This document shows positions 43,975-52,832 of a DNA stretch of 64,000 nucleotides, one piece after another (positions within the stretch are counted from its first letter, which is position 1; each line of letters starts with the position of its first letter). The notes below the pieces were generated by a model that was given only the letters and a program-made list of their open reading frames with translations, was not told the DNA's origin and did not search any database. This DNA is from SZUA-309 sp965230005. Lineage in GTDB: Bacteria; Pseudomonadota; Gammaproteobacteria; Pseudomonadales; Azotimanducaceae. The stretch lies in the NCBI GenBank assembly GCA_965230005.1, contig OZ245934.1, positions 5,456,001 to 5,520,000 on the forward strand, read 5' to 3'. The position numbers were made by a program, and so were the translations under genes.

Positions 43975-45500
43975 CCAAGCAGACAGCAGCCGTTATCGGT
44001 TCCGGCTTCGGCGGTATGGCCCTGGCCATTCGCCTGCAATCGGCAGGCTTTCAGACCACGATCTTCGAACAGCGGGACAAGCCCGGTGGTCGCGCCTATG
44101 TCTATGAAGATCAGGGATTCACTTTTGACGCCGGGCCCACGGTGATCACCGACCCCGACTGCCTGCGGGAACTCTTCGCACTGACCGGGCGTAAGCTCGA
44201 GGACTATGTGGACCTGATTCCGGTGATGCCCTTCTACCGGCTCTGCTGGGAAGATGGTTATTCCTTCGACTACTCGAACGACATCGAGGAAAACAACCGC
44301 CAGATCCGCGAGAAGAACCCTGCAGACGTGGAAGGCTACCGGCGTTTCCTCGAGTATTCGGAAGAGGTGCTCAAAGAAGGCTACATCAAACTTGGCACGG
44401 CGCCGTTCCTGAACTTCTCAGACATGATCAAGGCCGCGCCGCAGCTCGTCCGCCTGCAGGCTTTCCGCAGCGTTTACAGCATGGTGGCGAAGTTCATCAA
44501 AGACGAGCATCTGCGCCAGGCTTTCAGCTTTCACACGCTGCTGGTCGGTGGTAATCCGTTCATGACCTCTTCCGTCTACACGCTCATTCATTCTCTCGAG
44601 AAGCGCTGGGGCGTTTCCTTCCCCAAGGGCGGCACGGGCGCGCTGGTTCAGGGTCTGGTGAAGCTCTTTCAGGACATCGGCGGCGAGATAAAACTGTCGG
44701 CGCCTGTGGAACAGATACTGACCGAGGGTGATCGTGTATCGGGCATTCGCACGAAAGACGGCTGGCAGGGCAATTTCGATGCCGTCGCTTCCAACGCCGA
44801 CGTCGTGTTCACCTATGAAAAACTGCTGGGCCGCTCACCGCGAGGTCAGGAAGGCGCTCGCGCCATGAAGCGTCGCTCCTTCAGCCCGTCGCTGTTCGTC
44901 ACCTACTTTGGCGTCGAGGGCGACTACCCGGACCTGAAGCACCACACCATCATTTTCGGGCCCCGGTACAAGGAGCTCCTGAAAGACATCTACTCCGGGC
45001 CGGAACTGGCTGAGGACTTCTCCCTGTACCTGCACGCGCCGACGGTGTCTGATCCTGAGCTCGCGCCCCCGGGCTGTTCAACCTACTACGTGCTGTCGCC
45101 GGTACCGAACCTGAAAAAGGCGAACCTCGATTGGGATGAGCTGGCACCGGTGTACAGCCAGCGGATCCTCGATTACCTGGAAAAGCACTACATGCCGGGG
45201 CTCAATGCTCGCATCGTCACCCGGCGGAACTTCACACCCTTTGATTTCCGTGATGAGTTGAACGCGCATCTGGGTTCGGCGTTCTCCCTGGAGCCCGTGC
45301 TCTGGCAGAGTGCCTACTTCCGCACACACAATCGCGACGATAAGCTCAAGGGCCTCTACTTCGCTGGTGCAGGCACCCATCCGGGCGCGGGCATCCCCGG
45401 GGTGGTTGGCTCCGGTAAAGCAACGGCATCGATCATGCTTGAAGACTTCGGTCAGAGTTACTCAGAGCTGGACGTTTCGCACCAGTTTGCCAAGGCCTGA
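43971..45500 (+). CDS. crtI: Phytoene desaturase, bacterial four-step type
   Basis: A 509-residue FAD enzyme: AVIGSGFGGMALAIRLQSAG (FAD site), GGRAYVYEDQGFTFDAGPTVI, FPKGGTGALVQGLVKLF, and the C-terminal signature YFAGAGTHPGAGIPGVVGS. It converts phytoene to lycopene. The start is TTG at 43971 with GAGGTAG just upstream, overlapping the crtY stop (TTGA), so the two are translationally coupled. Confidence 0.96.
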   Translation: MTKQTAAVIGSGFGGMALAIRLQSAGFQTTIFEQRDKPGGRAYVYEDQGFTFDAGPTVITDPDCLRELFALTGRKLEDYVDLIPVMPFYRLCWEDGYSFDYSNDIEENNRQIREKNPADVEGYRRFLEYSEEVLKEGYIKLGTAPFLNFSDMIKAAPQLVRLQAFRSVYSMVAKFIKDEHLRQAFSFHTLLVGGNPFMTSSVYTLIHSLEKRWGVSFPKGGTGALVQGLVKLFQDIGGEIKLSAPVEQILTEGDRVSGIRTKDGWQGNFDAVASNADVVFTYEKLLGRSPRGQEGARAMKRRSFSPSLFVTYFGVEGDYPDLKHHTIIFGPRYKELLKDIYSGPELAEDFSLYLHAPTVSDPELAPPGCSTYYVLSPVPNLKKANLDWDELAPVYSQRILDYLEKHYMPGLNARIVTRRNFTPFDFRDELNAHLGSAFSLEPVLWQSAYFRTHNRDDKLKGLYFAGAGTHPGAGIPGVVGSGKATASIMLEDFGQSYSELDVSHQFAKA

Positions 45501-45509
45501 GGCAACGCG

Positions 45510-46442
45510 GTGGATCCGGTCGTAGAACACGCCAGAGCCGTCATCGAGCAGGGCTCCAAGAGCTTCTCGACGGCGGCCAAACTGTTCGACCGTGCTACCC
45601 GTGAGCGAGCCTTCATGCTGTATGCCTGGTGTCGCCACTGCGACGATCGCATCGATGGCCAGGAGCTGGGTTTCGGCCAGTCGTCACCGGAGCCTGAAGA
45701 GCAGCTGCGGATCCTCGAAGAGCTCACCGTGCAGACGGAAGCGGCCCTCGACGGGGAAGCGGTTTCGGAGCCGGTCTTTCAGGCGCTGCAGCGGGTTTAC
45801 CAGGCCTGCGAGATCGAGCGTCGCTACCCCCTCGAACTCCTGGAAGGCTTCGCCATGGACGTGCAGCGCCGCGAGTACCTCACACTCGACGATACGCTGC
45901 TCTACTGCTACCACGTGGCCGGTGTCGTCGGCGCCATGATGGCCGCCGTCATGGGCGTTCGCGATCGGGCAACGCTGGACCGGGCCATTGACCTGGGCAT
46001 CGCTTTTCAGCTGACGAACATTTCACGAGACGTCATGGAGGATGCCGCCGACGATCGCATTTACCTGCCTCGCGACTGGCTCCTGGAGGCGGGCGCGCCG
46101 ACGGTCCCTGAGGAATTTGCAGGCGCGGAAGCGCAGGTGTTCCGGGTGGTCGAGCGTCTCCTCGACGAAGCTGACCGATATTACGCGTCCGCCGTCCACG
46201 GCATCCGCGCACTGCCTTTCCGCTGTGCCTGGGCCATCGCAACGGCCGCCAGGGTTTATGGCGCCATCGGCACGGACGTGCGTCGGAAAGGGGCGGCAGC
46301 CTGGCAGGTGCGCGCAGGTACGACCAAGGCGCAGAAACTCGGCATGCTGGTCACGAGCAGCGGCACGGCTCTGGCCGCGACGCTGTCGAACGACCCCGGC
46401 CCGGAACGTACGGGCCTCTGGACCGCGCCCAGAACGGCATGA
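45510..46442 (+). CDS. crtB: Phytoene synthase
   Basis: The 310-residue enzyme condenses two geranylgeranyl diphosphates into phytoene. It has SKSFSTAAKLF, YAWCRHCDDRIDG (first Asp-rich motif), YCYHVAGVVGAMM and the second motif LTNISRDVMEDAADDRIYLP. The GTG start lies 9 bases after crtI with GAGG upstream. It completes the crtYIB operon. Confidence 0.96.
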   Translation: MDPVVEHARAVIEQGSKSFSTAAKLFDRATRERAFMLYAWCRHCDDRIDGQELGFGQSSPEPEEQLRILEELTVQTEAALDGEAVSEPVFQALQRVYQACEIERRYPLELLEGFAMDVQRREYLTLDDTLLYCYHVAGVVGAMMAAVMGVRDRATLDRAIDLGIAFQLTNISRDVMEDAADDRIYLPRDWLLEAGAPTVPEEFAGAEAQVFRVVERLLDEADRYYASAVHGIRALPFRCAWAIATAARVYGAIGTDVRRKGAAAWQVRAGTTKAQKLGMLVTSSGTALAATLSNDPGPERTGLWTAPRTA

Positions 46443-46580
46443 GGCGTGCCTTCGGCGCCTGGCGCCGTTCCGGCAACACGCGTGCACCGATCCTGAAGAA
46501 GCGGCCAGTGAGCTGAAGGCAGGCACCGGCTACCCGAACAATGACCGCAGGCGGCTTGATCGCCTGACTGGAGCGACCCC

Positions 46581-46976
46581 ATGGACCTGCTTCTGAGAAT
46601 TCTCATCGGCGCCATTGCGCTGCTGTTCCTGGTGATGGGTCTGGGCTATATGTTCGACCCCGCGTCCAATGCGGCGGACCTTTCCGTCACGCCGATCGGC
46701 GAGCACGGTCTGAACACGCTGCGCGGTGATCTCGGCGGTCTCTTTCTCGCCAGTACCGTTCTGCTCGTGCTCGGGCTGGTGCAAAGGAAGATCGAATGGT
46801 TCCTCAGCGTCGCGGTCTTCATGAGCGTGATCGCGACCGGTCGCATCATCGGATTCATCATCGACGGTAATCCTGCCCAGCTCGCGCTGGTGGCCTTTGG
46901 CTTCGAGCTCGGTATCACCGCGCTGCTTGTGCTGGCCAGTTACCGGCAGTATCGAGCGACCGCCCAGGACCGCTAG
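46581..46976 (+). CDS. DUF4345-like small membrane protein
   Basis: A 131-residue protein with four membrane spans (ILIGAIALLFLVMGLGYMF; GLFLASTVLLVLGLV; FLSVAVFMSVIATGRIIGFI; LVAFGFELGITALLVLASY) and the NTLRGDLGGLF loop usual in DUF4345. The function of the family is unknown. It follows crtB by 138 bases on the same strand, so it may be read through from the carotenoid operon. Confidence 0.75.
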   Translation: MDLLLRILIGAIALLFLVMGLGYMFDPASNAADLSVTPIGEHGLNTLRGDLGGLFLASTVLLVLGLVQRKIEWFLSVAVFMSVIATGRIIGFIIDGNPAQLALVAFGFELGITALLVLASYRQYRATAQDR

Positions 46977-46987
46977 CCAAGGCGCTT

Positions 46988-48580
46988 ATGGCCCGGCACA
47001 CTTCGGGCTGCATGCGTGTCTATCTTCCTCCCGAGCACCCCCGAGTGGCCCTGATCGCGCAGCTGGTTTTTTACAGCCTGCTGTTGCTGCTGTGCGGTGC
47101 CTGCAGTCGCGGCGAAGACCCTGGACCGTCAGAACCCGAGACACCCAGGGAAGCGGTGACAACACCCGACGCAGAAGCCGCTGAGTCAGCGGCGACGACC
47201 CGGCCGGCGGTCGAGCGGCTGTCGCCGAGCATCCTGGGCAGGGAGCTCCAGAGCGCGCACTACGACCTCGACGGGCTCAAGGCGCGCGGCATTCTCCGCG
47301 TGCTCGTGGGCTACTCACACACGCACTACTTCATGGATGGGCTGCACATTCGTGGCATCAGCGCGGAAAACCTCAAGCAATTCGAACCCTTTCTGCACAA
47401 ACAGCTGGGCCTTCCTAAACCTCGCGTGACGATTCTGCCGATCCCTGTCGCTCGTGACGAAATGCTCGACTTTCTGGCCGAAGGTCGGGGCGACATAGCC
47501 ATCGGCAACATCACGATTACGCCGGACCGTGCTGAGCGGGTCGACTTCTCCGTGCCGCTGCGCCGCGACGTTTCCGAGATCATCGTGCACCACGAGGCGG
47601 TGGCGGGAATCGACGATCTCAACGATCTCGCAGGCAGACGCCTGCATCTGCGCAGTTCCAGCAGCTTCATGGCCAGCGTCGGCTATCTGAACGTGATGCT
47701 CACCAGCCAGGACCTCGACCCGGTGCAGGTCGTGCCGCTTGACGAACACCTGCAGACGGAAGACGTGCTCGAACTCGTCAGTGCCGGTGCCGTGGACCTG
47801 ACGGTGGCCGACGACCACATGGCGGAGTTCTGGGCAGGGGTCCTGGACGGCATTGTCGTGCGTCGGGATCTGGTGCTCAGCGCCGAGCGGGAAATCGCCT
47901 GGGCCGTCCGCCGTGATTTCACCGGCATGAAGCCGATCGTCGATGCTTTCGTTCGGTCGCACCGGGAAGGCACCCTGGTCGGCAACGTGCTCGCCCAGCG
48001 TTACCTGAAGGAAAACCGCTATGTGCACAACGCGTCAGCCAGCAAGGATCGCCGGCGTTTCCAGAGCATGGCTGATCTGTTCCGCCGTTATTCGCAGCAG
48101 TACGACTTCGACTGGCTGCTGATTGCGGCCCAGGGTTATCAGGAATCCCGGCTCGTGCAGAGCAAGCGGAGCCCGGCGGGCGCTATCGGTGTGATGCAGC
48201 TGTTGCCGGCCACGGCGGCGTCCTCAGCGGTGGCCATCCCGAACATCGAAGAGCTGGAAGCGAACATTCATGCCGGTCATCGATACCTGCGCCACATTAC
48301 GGACGAATACTTCGATGAGCCTGAACTGTCGATGCTCGATCGGCAGCTCCTCGCTTTTGCCGCCTACAACGCCGGCCCCACGAGGATCAGCCGCCTGCGC
48401 CGGGAAGCGGCCCGGCGAGGGCTCGACCCCAACGTCTGGTTCGGTCAGGTGGAACGGGTGGTGGCTGAGAAGGTCGGCATGGAGCCCGTGATCTACGTCA
48501 GAAACATCTTCAAGTACTACGTCACCTACCGGCTGATGCAGGACGCGGACCAGGGAGCACTCACCCCCGTTGCTCCCTGA
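46988..48580 (+). CDS. mltF: MltF-type membrane-bound lytic transglycosylase
   Basis: After a hydrophobic signal (LVFYSLLLLLCGAC, a probable though imperfect lipobox) comes a solute-binding-protein-3 domain (LRVLVGYSHTHYFMDG, RGDIAIGNITITPDRAERVDFS). The catalytic SLT domain follows, with GYQESRLVQSKRSPAGAIGVMQLLP (catalytic Glu) and FAAYNAGPTRI. This two-domain order is that of MltF, which cleaves peptidoglycan to 1,6-anhydro products. The start may be ATG 46988 or ATG 47012. It overlaps the following gene by 11 bases. Confidence 0.92.
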   Translation: MARHTSGCMRVYLPPEHPRVALIAQLVFYSLLLLLCGACSRGEDPGPSEPETPREAVTTPDAEAAESAATTRPAVERLSPSILGRELQSAHYDLDGLKARGILRVLVGYSHTHYFMDGLHIRGISAENLKQFEPFLHKQLGLPKPRVTILPIPVARDEMLDFLAEGRGDIAIGNITITPDRAERVDFSVPLRRDVSEIIVHHEAVAGIDDLNDLAGRRLHLRSSSSFMASVGYLNVMLTSQDLDPVQVVPLDEHLQTEDVLELVSAGAVDLTVADDHMAEFWAGVLDGIVVRRDLVLSAEREIAWAVRRDFTGMKPIVDAFVRSHREGTLVGNVLAQRYLKENRYVHNASASKDRRRFQSMADLFRRYSQQYDFDWLLIAAQGYQESRLVQSKRSPAGAIGVMQLLPATAASSAVAIPNIEELEANIHAGHRYLRHITDEYFDEPELSMLDRQLLAFAAYNAGPTRISRLRREAARRGLDPNVWFGQVERVVAEKVGMEPVIYVRNIFKYYVTYRLMQDADQGALTPVAP

Positions 48581-49904
48581 AACGCGCCGCTTTCTGCTCC
48601 CGTCTCTCGTTGGCATCGGCGCGTTTCTGCTGCCGGTAACGATCGATGGCAGGCAGACGATCATCGTCAGCCTGGTGACCGATCTCCTGAAACAGGCGCT
48701 CCTCCCCGTGCTCCTGCCGGGCGTCGTCCTCATGACCGTGCTGTCGGTGATCGGAGGGGCCTACTATCTGATCAAGCGGCCGGATTGGCAGACGTCTCAC
48801 CCCTATCTGCAGGCGTCCTGCAACGTCACGCCGGTCTGGCTGTTGCTGCGCACGATCGGGGCCGCCATCGGGGTCATGGTGCTTTTCGAGCTCGGGCCGC
48901 TGTGGGTCCGGGGCCCGGACACCGGCGAGCTCGTTTACCTGGAAATCGGTGTGCAGACCTTTGTCATTTTCATCGTGGCCTGTCAGTTCATGCCGTTTCT
49001 GACGGAATACGGCTTCATGGAGTTCGTTGGTGTGCTTCTGAAGCGGTCCTTCGAGCGCCTGTTTCGTCTGCCGGGTCGTTCCGCCATCGACGCGCTGGCT
49101 TCCTTCGTCTCATCCGCGACCGTTGGGCTGCTGATTACCATCGGCCAGTACGAGCGGGGCTACTACAGCGCCCGTGAGTCGGCGTCGATTGCGACGAACT
49201 TCTCCGTGGTTTCCATACCTTTCAGTCTCGTTGTGGCCAACGTCGCAGGAATAGGGGACATCTACTTCAGCTGGTACCTGTCGGTGATTGTTGCCTGCCT
49301 GGTCTGCGCGCTGCTCATGGTGCGGATTCCGCCCCTGTCCCGAATCTCCGACGACTATTTCCCGCCGGTAGGGCGCAGGGTTGTCGAAGCGGAAGACCGC
49401 GGCGGTTCAGTGTTCGCCAGGGCCCTCGAGGCAGCCCGGACGCGGGCGTCGAGTGCCCCGGGTCCCCGTGAGTTTCTGAAGTCTTCGTCGCTGCAGACCG
49501 TAAACGTCGTCTTTGTGGTGATTCCAGCCGCCATGGCGCTCGCCACTGCCACGGCAGTGCTGCTCGAGTACACGTCCTTTTTCGATCTGCTTGCCTGGCC
49601 GATCGGTGTCACGCTGACCTGGTTCGGGCTGCCGGAAGCCCAGGCGGCGGCGCCGGGCTTCATCGTCGGCTTCTTCGATCAGTTCATGCCGGCGGTGGTT
49701 GCCGCGCAGCGGGTCGACTCGACCCTGACCCGTTTTGTGCTCGCCGGTCTGTCCGTGACGCAGCTCATTTATATGGCGGAGGTAGGCGTCATGCTGCTCC
49801 GCTCTTCACTGCCCCTGCGCCTCGGACAGCTCTTTCTGATCTTCCTGCTGCGAACGCTGATCGTCACCCCGATTCTCGTACTCGCCGGCGTGCTGGTGCT
49901 CTGA
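48570..49904 (+). CDS. YjiH-like membrane protein (Gate/nucleoside-recognition domain)
   Basis: The 444-residue protein has about ten membrane spans and matches the YjiH group in its N-terminus (RRFLLPSLVGIGAFLLPVTIDG) and the FVSSATVGLLITIGQYERGYY loop. A later PGFIVGFFDQFMPAVVAAQ resembles Gate-domain segments. Transport is assumed but no substrate is known. The likely start is TTG 48570, overlapping the mltF stop in another frame, so the two are coupled. Confidence 0.78.
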   Translation: MLPETRRFLLPSLVGIGAFLLPVTIDGRQTIIVSLVTDLLKQALLPVLLPGVVLMTVLSVIGGAYYLIKRPDWQTSHPYLQASCNVTPVWLLLRTIGAAIGVMVLFELGPLWVRGPDTGELVYLEIGVQTFVIFIVACQFMPFLTEYGFMEFVGVLLKRSFERLFRLPGRSAIDALASFVSSATVGLLITIGQYERGYYSARESASIATNFSVVSIPFSLVVANVAGIGDIYFSWYLSVIVACLVCALLMVRIPPLSRISDDYFPPVGRRVVEAEDRGGSVFARALEAARTRASSAPGPREFLKSSSLQTVNVVFVVIPAAMALATATAVLLEYTSFFDLLAWPIGVTLTWFGLPEAQAAAPGFIVGFFDQFMPAVVAAQRVDSTLTRFVLAGLSVTQLIYMAEVGVMLLRSSLPLRLGQLFLIFLLRTLIVTPILVLAGVLVL

Positions 49905-50034
49905 AGTGGCGCCGGGACTTGCGTCCGGCCCGGTTCTCCCTCGATGCTTCGCTTCCTGCTGATCAACTGGTGTATGGCTGATGCTTCGCTGCGCTCCTCC
50001 CTCCGCTCGCTTCCAGGCAGTCGCTGAGCTGGCG

Positions 50035-51066
50035 ATGCCGATGCCGATGCTGGTGCTCGTGCTGCTCTTGCTGGCGGCGCTGGTGCCGGTCGTCGCATGG
50101 GCCAAATACGACGATGTGCTGGTGTTGAAGAACGGCGATCGGATCTCCGGAGACGTCAAGGAGCTCAACCGGGAGCAGCTGCGCTATAAGACCGACGCCA
50201 TGGGCACGGTGTATGTCCGTTGGGACGACGTGGCCTCACTGCAGACCGACAAGTTCCTGCGCATCGAGCTCAAGTCCGGGCGCCGCGTGGTGGGATCCAT
50301 CAGTCCCGATGAAAGTGTCAGTGGCCGGCTGCTGATCGTTTCAGCCCGTGAAAATGAGAGCCACGCCTTCAGCAGTGTCATCGCGTTCGTGCCGCTGAAG
50401 CTGCGCTCCAACTGGGTCGACCGGATCGACGGCGACGTCAAATTCGGCCTGAACGGCACCAAAGGCTCGAACACGCTGCAGTGGAACCTGGGCGCCAATG
50501 CCATCTACCGGGGCCAGGACTGGGACGTCTCCAGTCGCTTCGACTCCATCATTACCGATAAGAGCGACGACACGTCCAGCGAGCGAATCAACTTCGTGAA
50601 CACCTACCGGAAGCTCCGTTCGAACCGCTGGTTCTGGTCAGCGCTGGTGAGCTACGAGCGGAATGACGAACTCGGCATCGATCACCGCTACAGTGGTGGC
50701 GGCGGCTTGGGACGCTTCGTGATGCGGTCGAATGCTTTCGAGCTGGTGCTCAACGGTGGGGTGCTGGCGAGCCGCGAATTCCGTACGGACGTACCGAACT
50801 CGCAGCTCGAAGGGTACCTGGGATTTTCCATGGCCTGGTTCCGGCATCGGTTTCCGAAAACGGACGTTCGCGCCGATGCCTTTGTGCTGCCGAGCCTCAC
50901 TGACAACGGTCGTGTTCGCACGAACTGGGACCTGAGTATTGCCCGGGAGATCATCCAGGACCTGAAGCTCGATCTCTCGATCTATTACTCCACGGACAAC
51001 CAGTCACCGGAGGAAGCCGGTCGGAACGACTGGGGCGTGCTGACGTCGATCGCCTATACCTTCTGA
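50035..51066 (+). CDS. DUF481 outer-membrane protein
   Basis: ATG 50035 opens a signal peptide (MPMPMLVLVLLLLAALVPVV, cleavage after AWA). The mature protein begins with a small beta domain (DVLVLKNGDRISGDVKEL, VYVRWDDVASLQTD), then a DUF481 barrel (KFGLNGTKGSNTLQWNLGANA) ending in SIAYTF. An ATG at 49981 is also open but would bury the signal. DUF481 barrels are salt- or stress-induced outer-membrane proteins of unknown transport role. Confidence 0.85.
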   Translation: MPMPMLVLVLLLLAALVPVVAWAKYDDVLVLKNGDRISGDVKELNREQLRYKTDAMGTVYVRWDDVASLQTDKFLRIELKSGRRVVGSISPDESVSGRLLIVSARENESHAFSSVIAFVPLKLRSNWVDRIDGDVKFGLNGTKGSNTLQWNLGANAIYRGQDWDVSSRFDSIITDKSDDTSSERINFVNTYRKLRSNRWFWSALVSYERNDELGIDHRYSGGGGLGRFVMRSNAFELVLNGGVLASREFRTDVPNSQLEGYLGFSMAWFRHRFPKTDVRADAFVLPSLTDNGRVRTNWDLSIAREIIQDLKLDLSIYYSTDNQSPEEAGRNDWGVLTSIAYTF

Positions 51067-51073
51067 ACGGCCA

Positions 51074-51092
51074 GGGGCGGGTTGGACGCCCC
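51074..51092. terminator. GC hairpin between convergent DUF481 and crtZ
   Basis: GGGGCG (51074-51079) pairs with CGCCCC (51087-51092). An outer pair, ACGGCCAG (51067-51074) and CTGGCCGT (51106-51113), could extend the structure. The site is between two convergent stops. There is no T-tract. Confidence 0.4.
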
Positions 51093-51098
51093 GGATGA

Positions 51099-51635
51099 CT
51101 ACTGGCTGGCCGTGCGTCCGTTGAGCGGTGCGCTGGACATCGGCTGCTGACCTTCAGCGGCTGCCCGCTCAGCCTCGATGGCCTTCATCTCTGCGCGCAG
51201 CACGGGTACGGGCGGGGCATAGATGAAGCCGAATGACACAGCACCTTCTTTTTCTTCGAGCGCGTGATGCAGACGGTGTGCGTGCACGATGCGTTGCATG
51301 TATCTGCTCTTCGGTCGCCAGTTGTGGTCGATGCGGCGGTGCACGATCACGTCGTGGAAGCCGAAGTAGATGAGGCCGTAGCCGGCGACGCCGAGGCCCA
51401 GCCAGAGCGCCCAGGGATAACCGTTGGTGCCGAACCAGATGAGCACGATGGACGGTATCGCGAAGATGGCCGCATAGAGATCGTTCAGCTCGAACCAGCC
51501 CTGACGGGGTCGATGGTGCGATTCATGGAGAAACCAGCCGAAGCCGTGCATGACGTACTTGTGGGCGAAATAGGCAACCGCTTCCATGGCCGCGAGCGCC
51601 CCGAAGAAACACAGCGCGTTGATCAGAATATTCAT
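51099..51635 (-). CDS. crtZ: Beta-carotene hydroxylase
   Basis: The 178-residue di-iron membrane enzyme shows all four histidine motifs of CrtZ: HKYVMHG, HESHHRPR, HDVIVHRRIDH and HRLHHA, with four spans. It adds 3- and 3'-hydroxyls to beta-carotene to give zeaxanthin. A charged C-terminal tail follows the last motif. It lies 41 bases downstream of crtE on the same strand. Confidence 0.94.
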   Translation of the reverse strand: MNILINALCFFGALAAMEAVAYFAHKYVMHGFGWFLHESHHRPRQGWFELNDLYAAIFAIPSIVLIWFGTNGYPWALWLGLGVAGYGLIYFGFHDVIVHRRIDHNWRPKSRYMQRIVHAHRLHHALEEKEGAVSFGFIYAPPVPVLRAEMKAIEAERAAAEGQQPMSSAPLNGRTASQ

Positions 51636-51676
51636 GATGGTCTAGCTGGGGGGATAGACAAAAACGATGGGGCGGA

Positions 51677-52639
51677 TCATACACCCACTCCCACCCGGCG
51701 TGCCTGACCGGGATCAACCTGGCCCTGATAGGCCTGCAGGACCAGATTGAGAAAGGCCGCGAACGGCTCGCTGTTGATGCCCGCGGGCTCGAGGGCAGCC
51801 AGGGCGTCGGACAATTCCTGATCTGCTCGCGCTTCCGCTTCGTCATGGCTCATGATTGCCGCGTAGGTCTGCTTGCCGCTGTCGGCCTGCTGATCTTTAC
51901 CGGTGACCGCGCTGTGACCCACCGCGTCGAGCAGGTCGTCGAGAATCTGAAAGGCGAGGCCGGCGTGGGTACCGAAGGCGCGCAGGGGATTCAGTGCATC
52001 CCGCTCGAGGCCTGCAACACGGGCTCCGGCTTCCAGGCAGACGACGAACAGGGCGCCCGTCTTCTGATACTGGAGTTGTGCCAGCGCTTCGGCGTCTGCT
52101 TCCTGATTGATGTCGCGCAGGTCCCGTTCCTGGCCGGCGCAGAGACCGTCCACGCCGATGGACTGCGAGAGGGCGTTGACGAGATCCATCTTCACCGCCG
52201 GTGCAAGCCCCGGGTCGCGGCTGATCAGACCGAAGGCATCGCTGATCAGTGAGATCGCACCAAGAATCGTGATGTCTTCGCCGTGCGCGACGTGATTTGC
52301 CGGCTTACCGCGACGCTGTGTGGCGTCGTCCATACAGGGCAGATCGTCGATCATCAGCGAAGCCGTATGCACCATTTCGATGGCGCAGGCCGCATCGATG
52401 GCCGCTGCTGCACGTCCGCCGAGTGCTTCTGCGGTCAGTACGGTGATCAGGGGGCGCAAACGCTTGCCGCCATCGAGCAGGCTGTAGCGGATCGACTTTT
52501 TCAGACGGGGGGCAGACCCCGACACCGTCGGGGCAATCTCCGACAGACGGCGCTCTATCTGGTTGCGTATCCCTGCGAACTGTTGCGGATAGTCCGGGCT
52601 GTCCGCCTTTGCCTCACTCAACGGTGATGACCTCTCCAT
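51677..52639 (-). CDS. crtE: Geranylgeranyl diphosphate synthase
   Basis: A 320-residue trans-prenyltransferase: KSIRYSLLDGGKRLRPLI, the first Asp-rich motif in IDDLPCMDDATQRRGKP, GQERDL and the second motif FQILDDLLD. Next to crtZ and close to crtYIB it should supply C20 diphosphate for carotenoids. A farnesyl diphosphate synthase is the alternative that sequence alone does not exclude. The ATG has no strong ribosome site; a 193-base gap lies upstream. Confidence 0.9.
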   Translation of the reverse strand: MERSSPLSEAKADSPDYPQQFAGIRNQIERRLSEIAPTVSGSAPRLKKSIRYSLLDGGKRLRPLITVLTAEALGGRAAAAIDAACAIEMVHTASLMIDDLPCMDDATQRRGKPANHVAHGEDITILGAISLISDAFGLISRDPGLAPAVKMDLVNALSQSIGVDGLCAGQERDLRDINQEADAEALAQLQYQKTGALFVVCLEAGARVAGLERDALNPLRAFGTHAGLAFQILDDLLDAVGHSAVTGKDQQADSGKQTYAAIMSHDEAEARADQELSDALAALEPAGINSEPFAAFLNLVLQAYQGQVDPGQARRVGVGV

Positions 52640-52788
52640 GAGACCGAATTCGTTTTATTCATTTTCGTAAGACCCCGATCCGTTGGCGTTTCTATCGCTT
52701 TCTTTTTCGCCTCAGTGATCAGCATCCTGCGCGCCCGCAATAATCAACAGGATTCTTGACAGACTCGCTGCGTCTTCGCGCGGGGGTA

Positions 52789-52816
52789 ATTATCCATTCT
52801 CCGAGTCGATCCGCAA
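52789..52816 (-). promoter_or_regulatory. Possible promoter for crtE-crtZ
   Basis: On the minus strand TTGCGG (52816-52811) and GATAAT (52794-52789) are 16 bases apart, in the AT-richer 193-base gap upstream of crtE. The -10 is good, the -35 weak. Confidence 0.3.
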
Positions 52817-52832
52817 AATATTTACAAGCATT

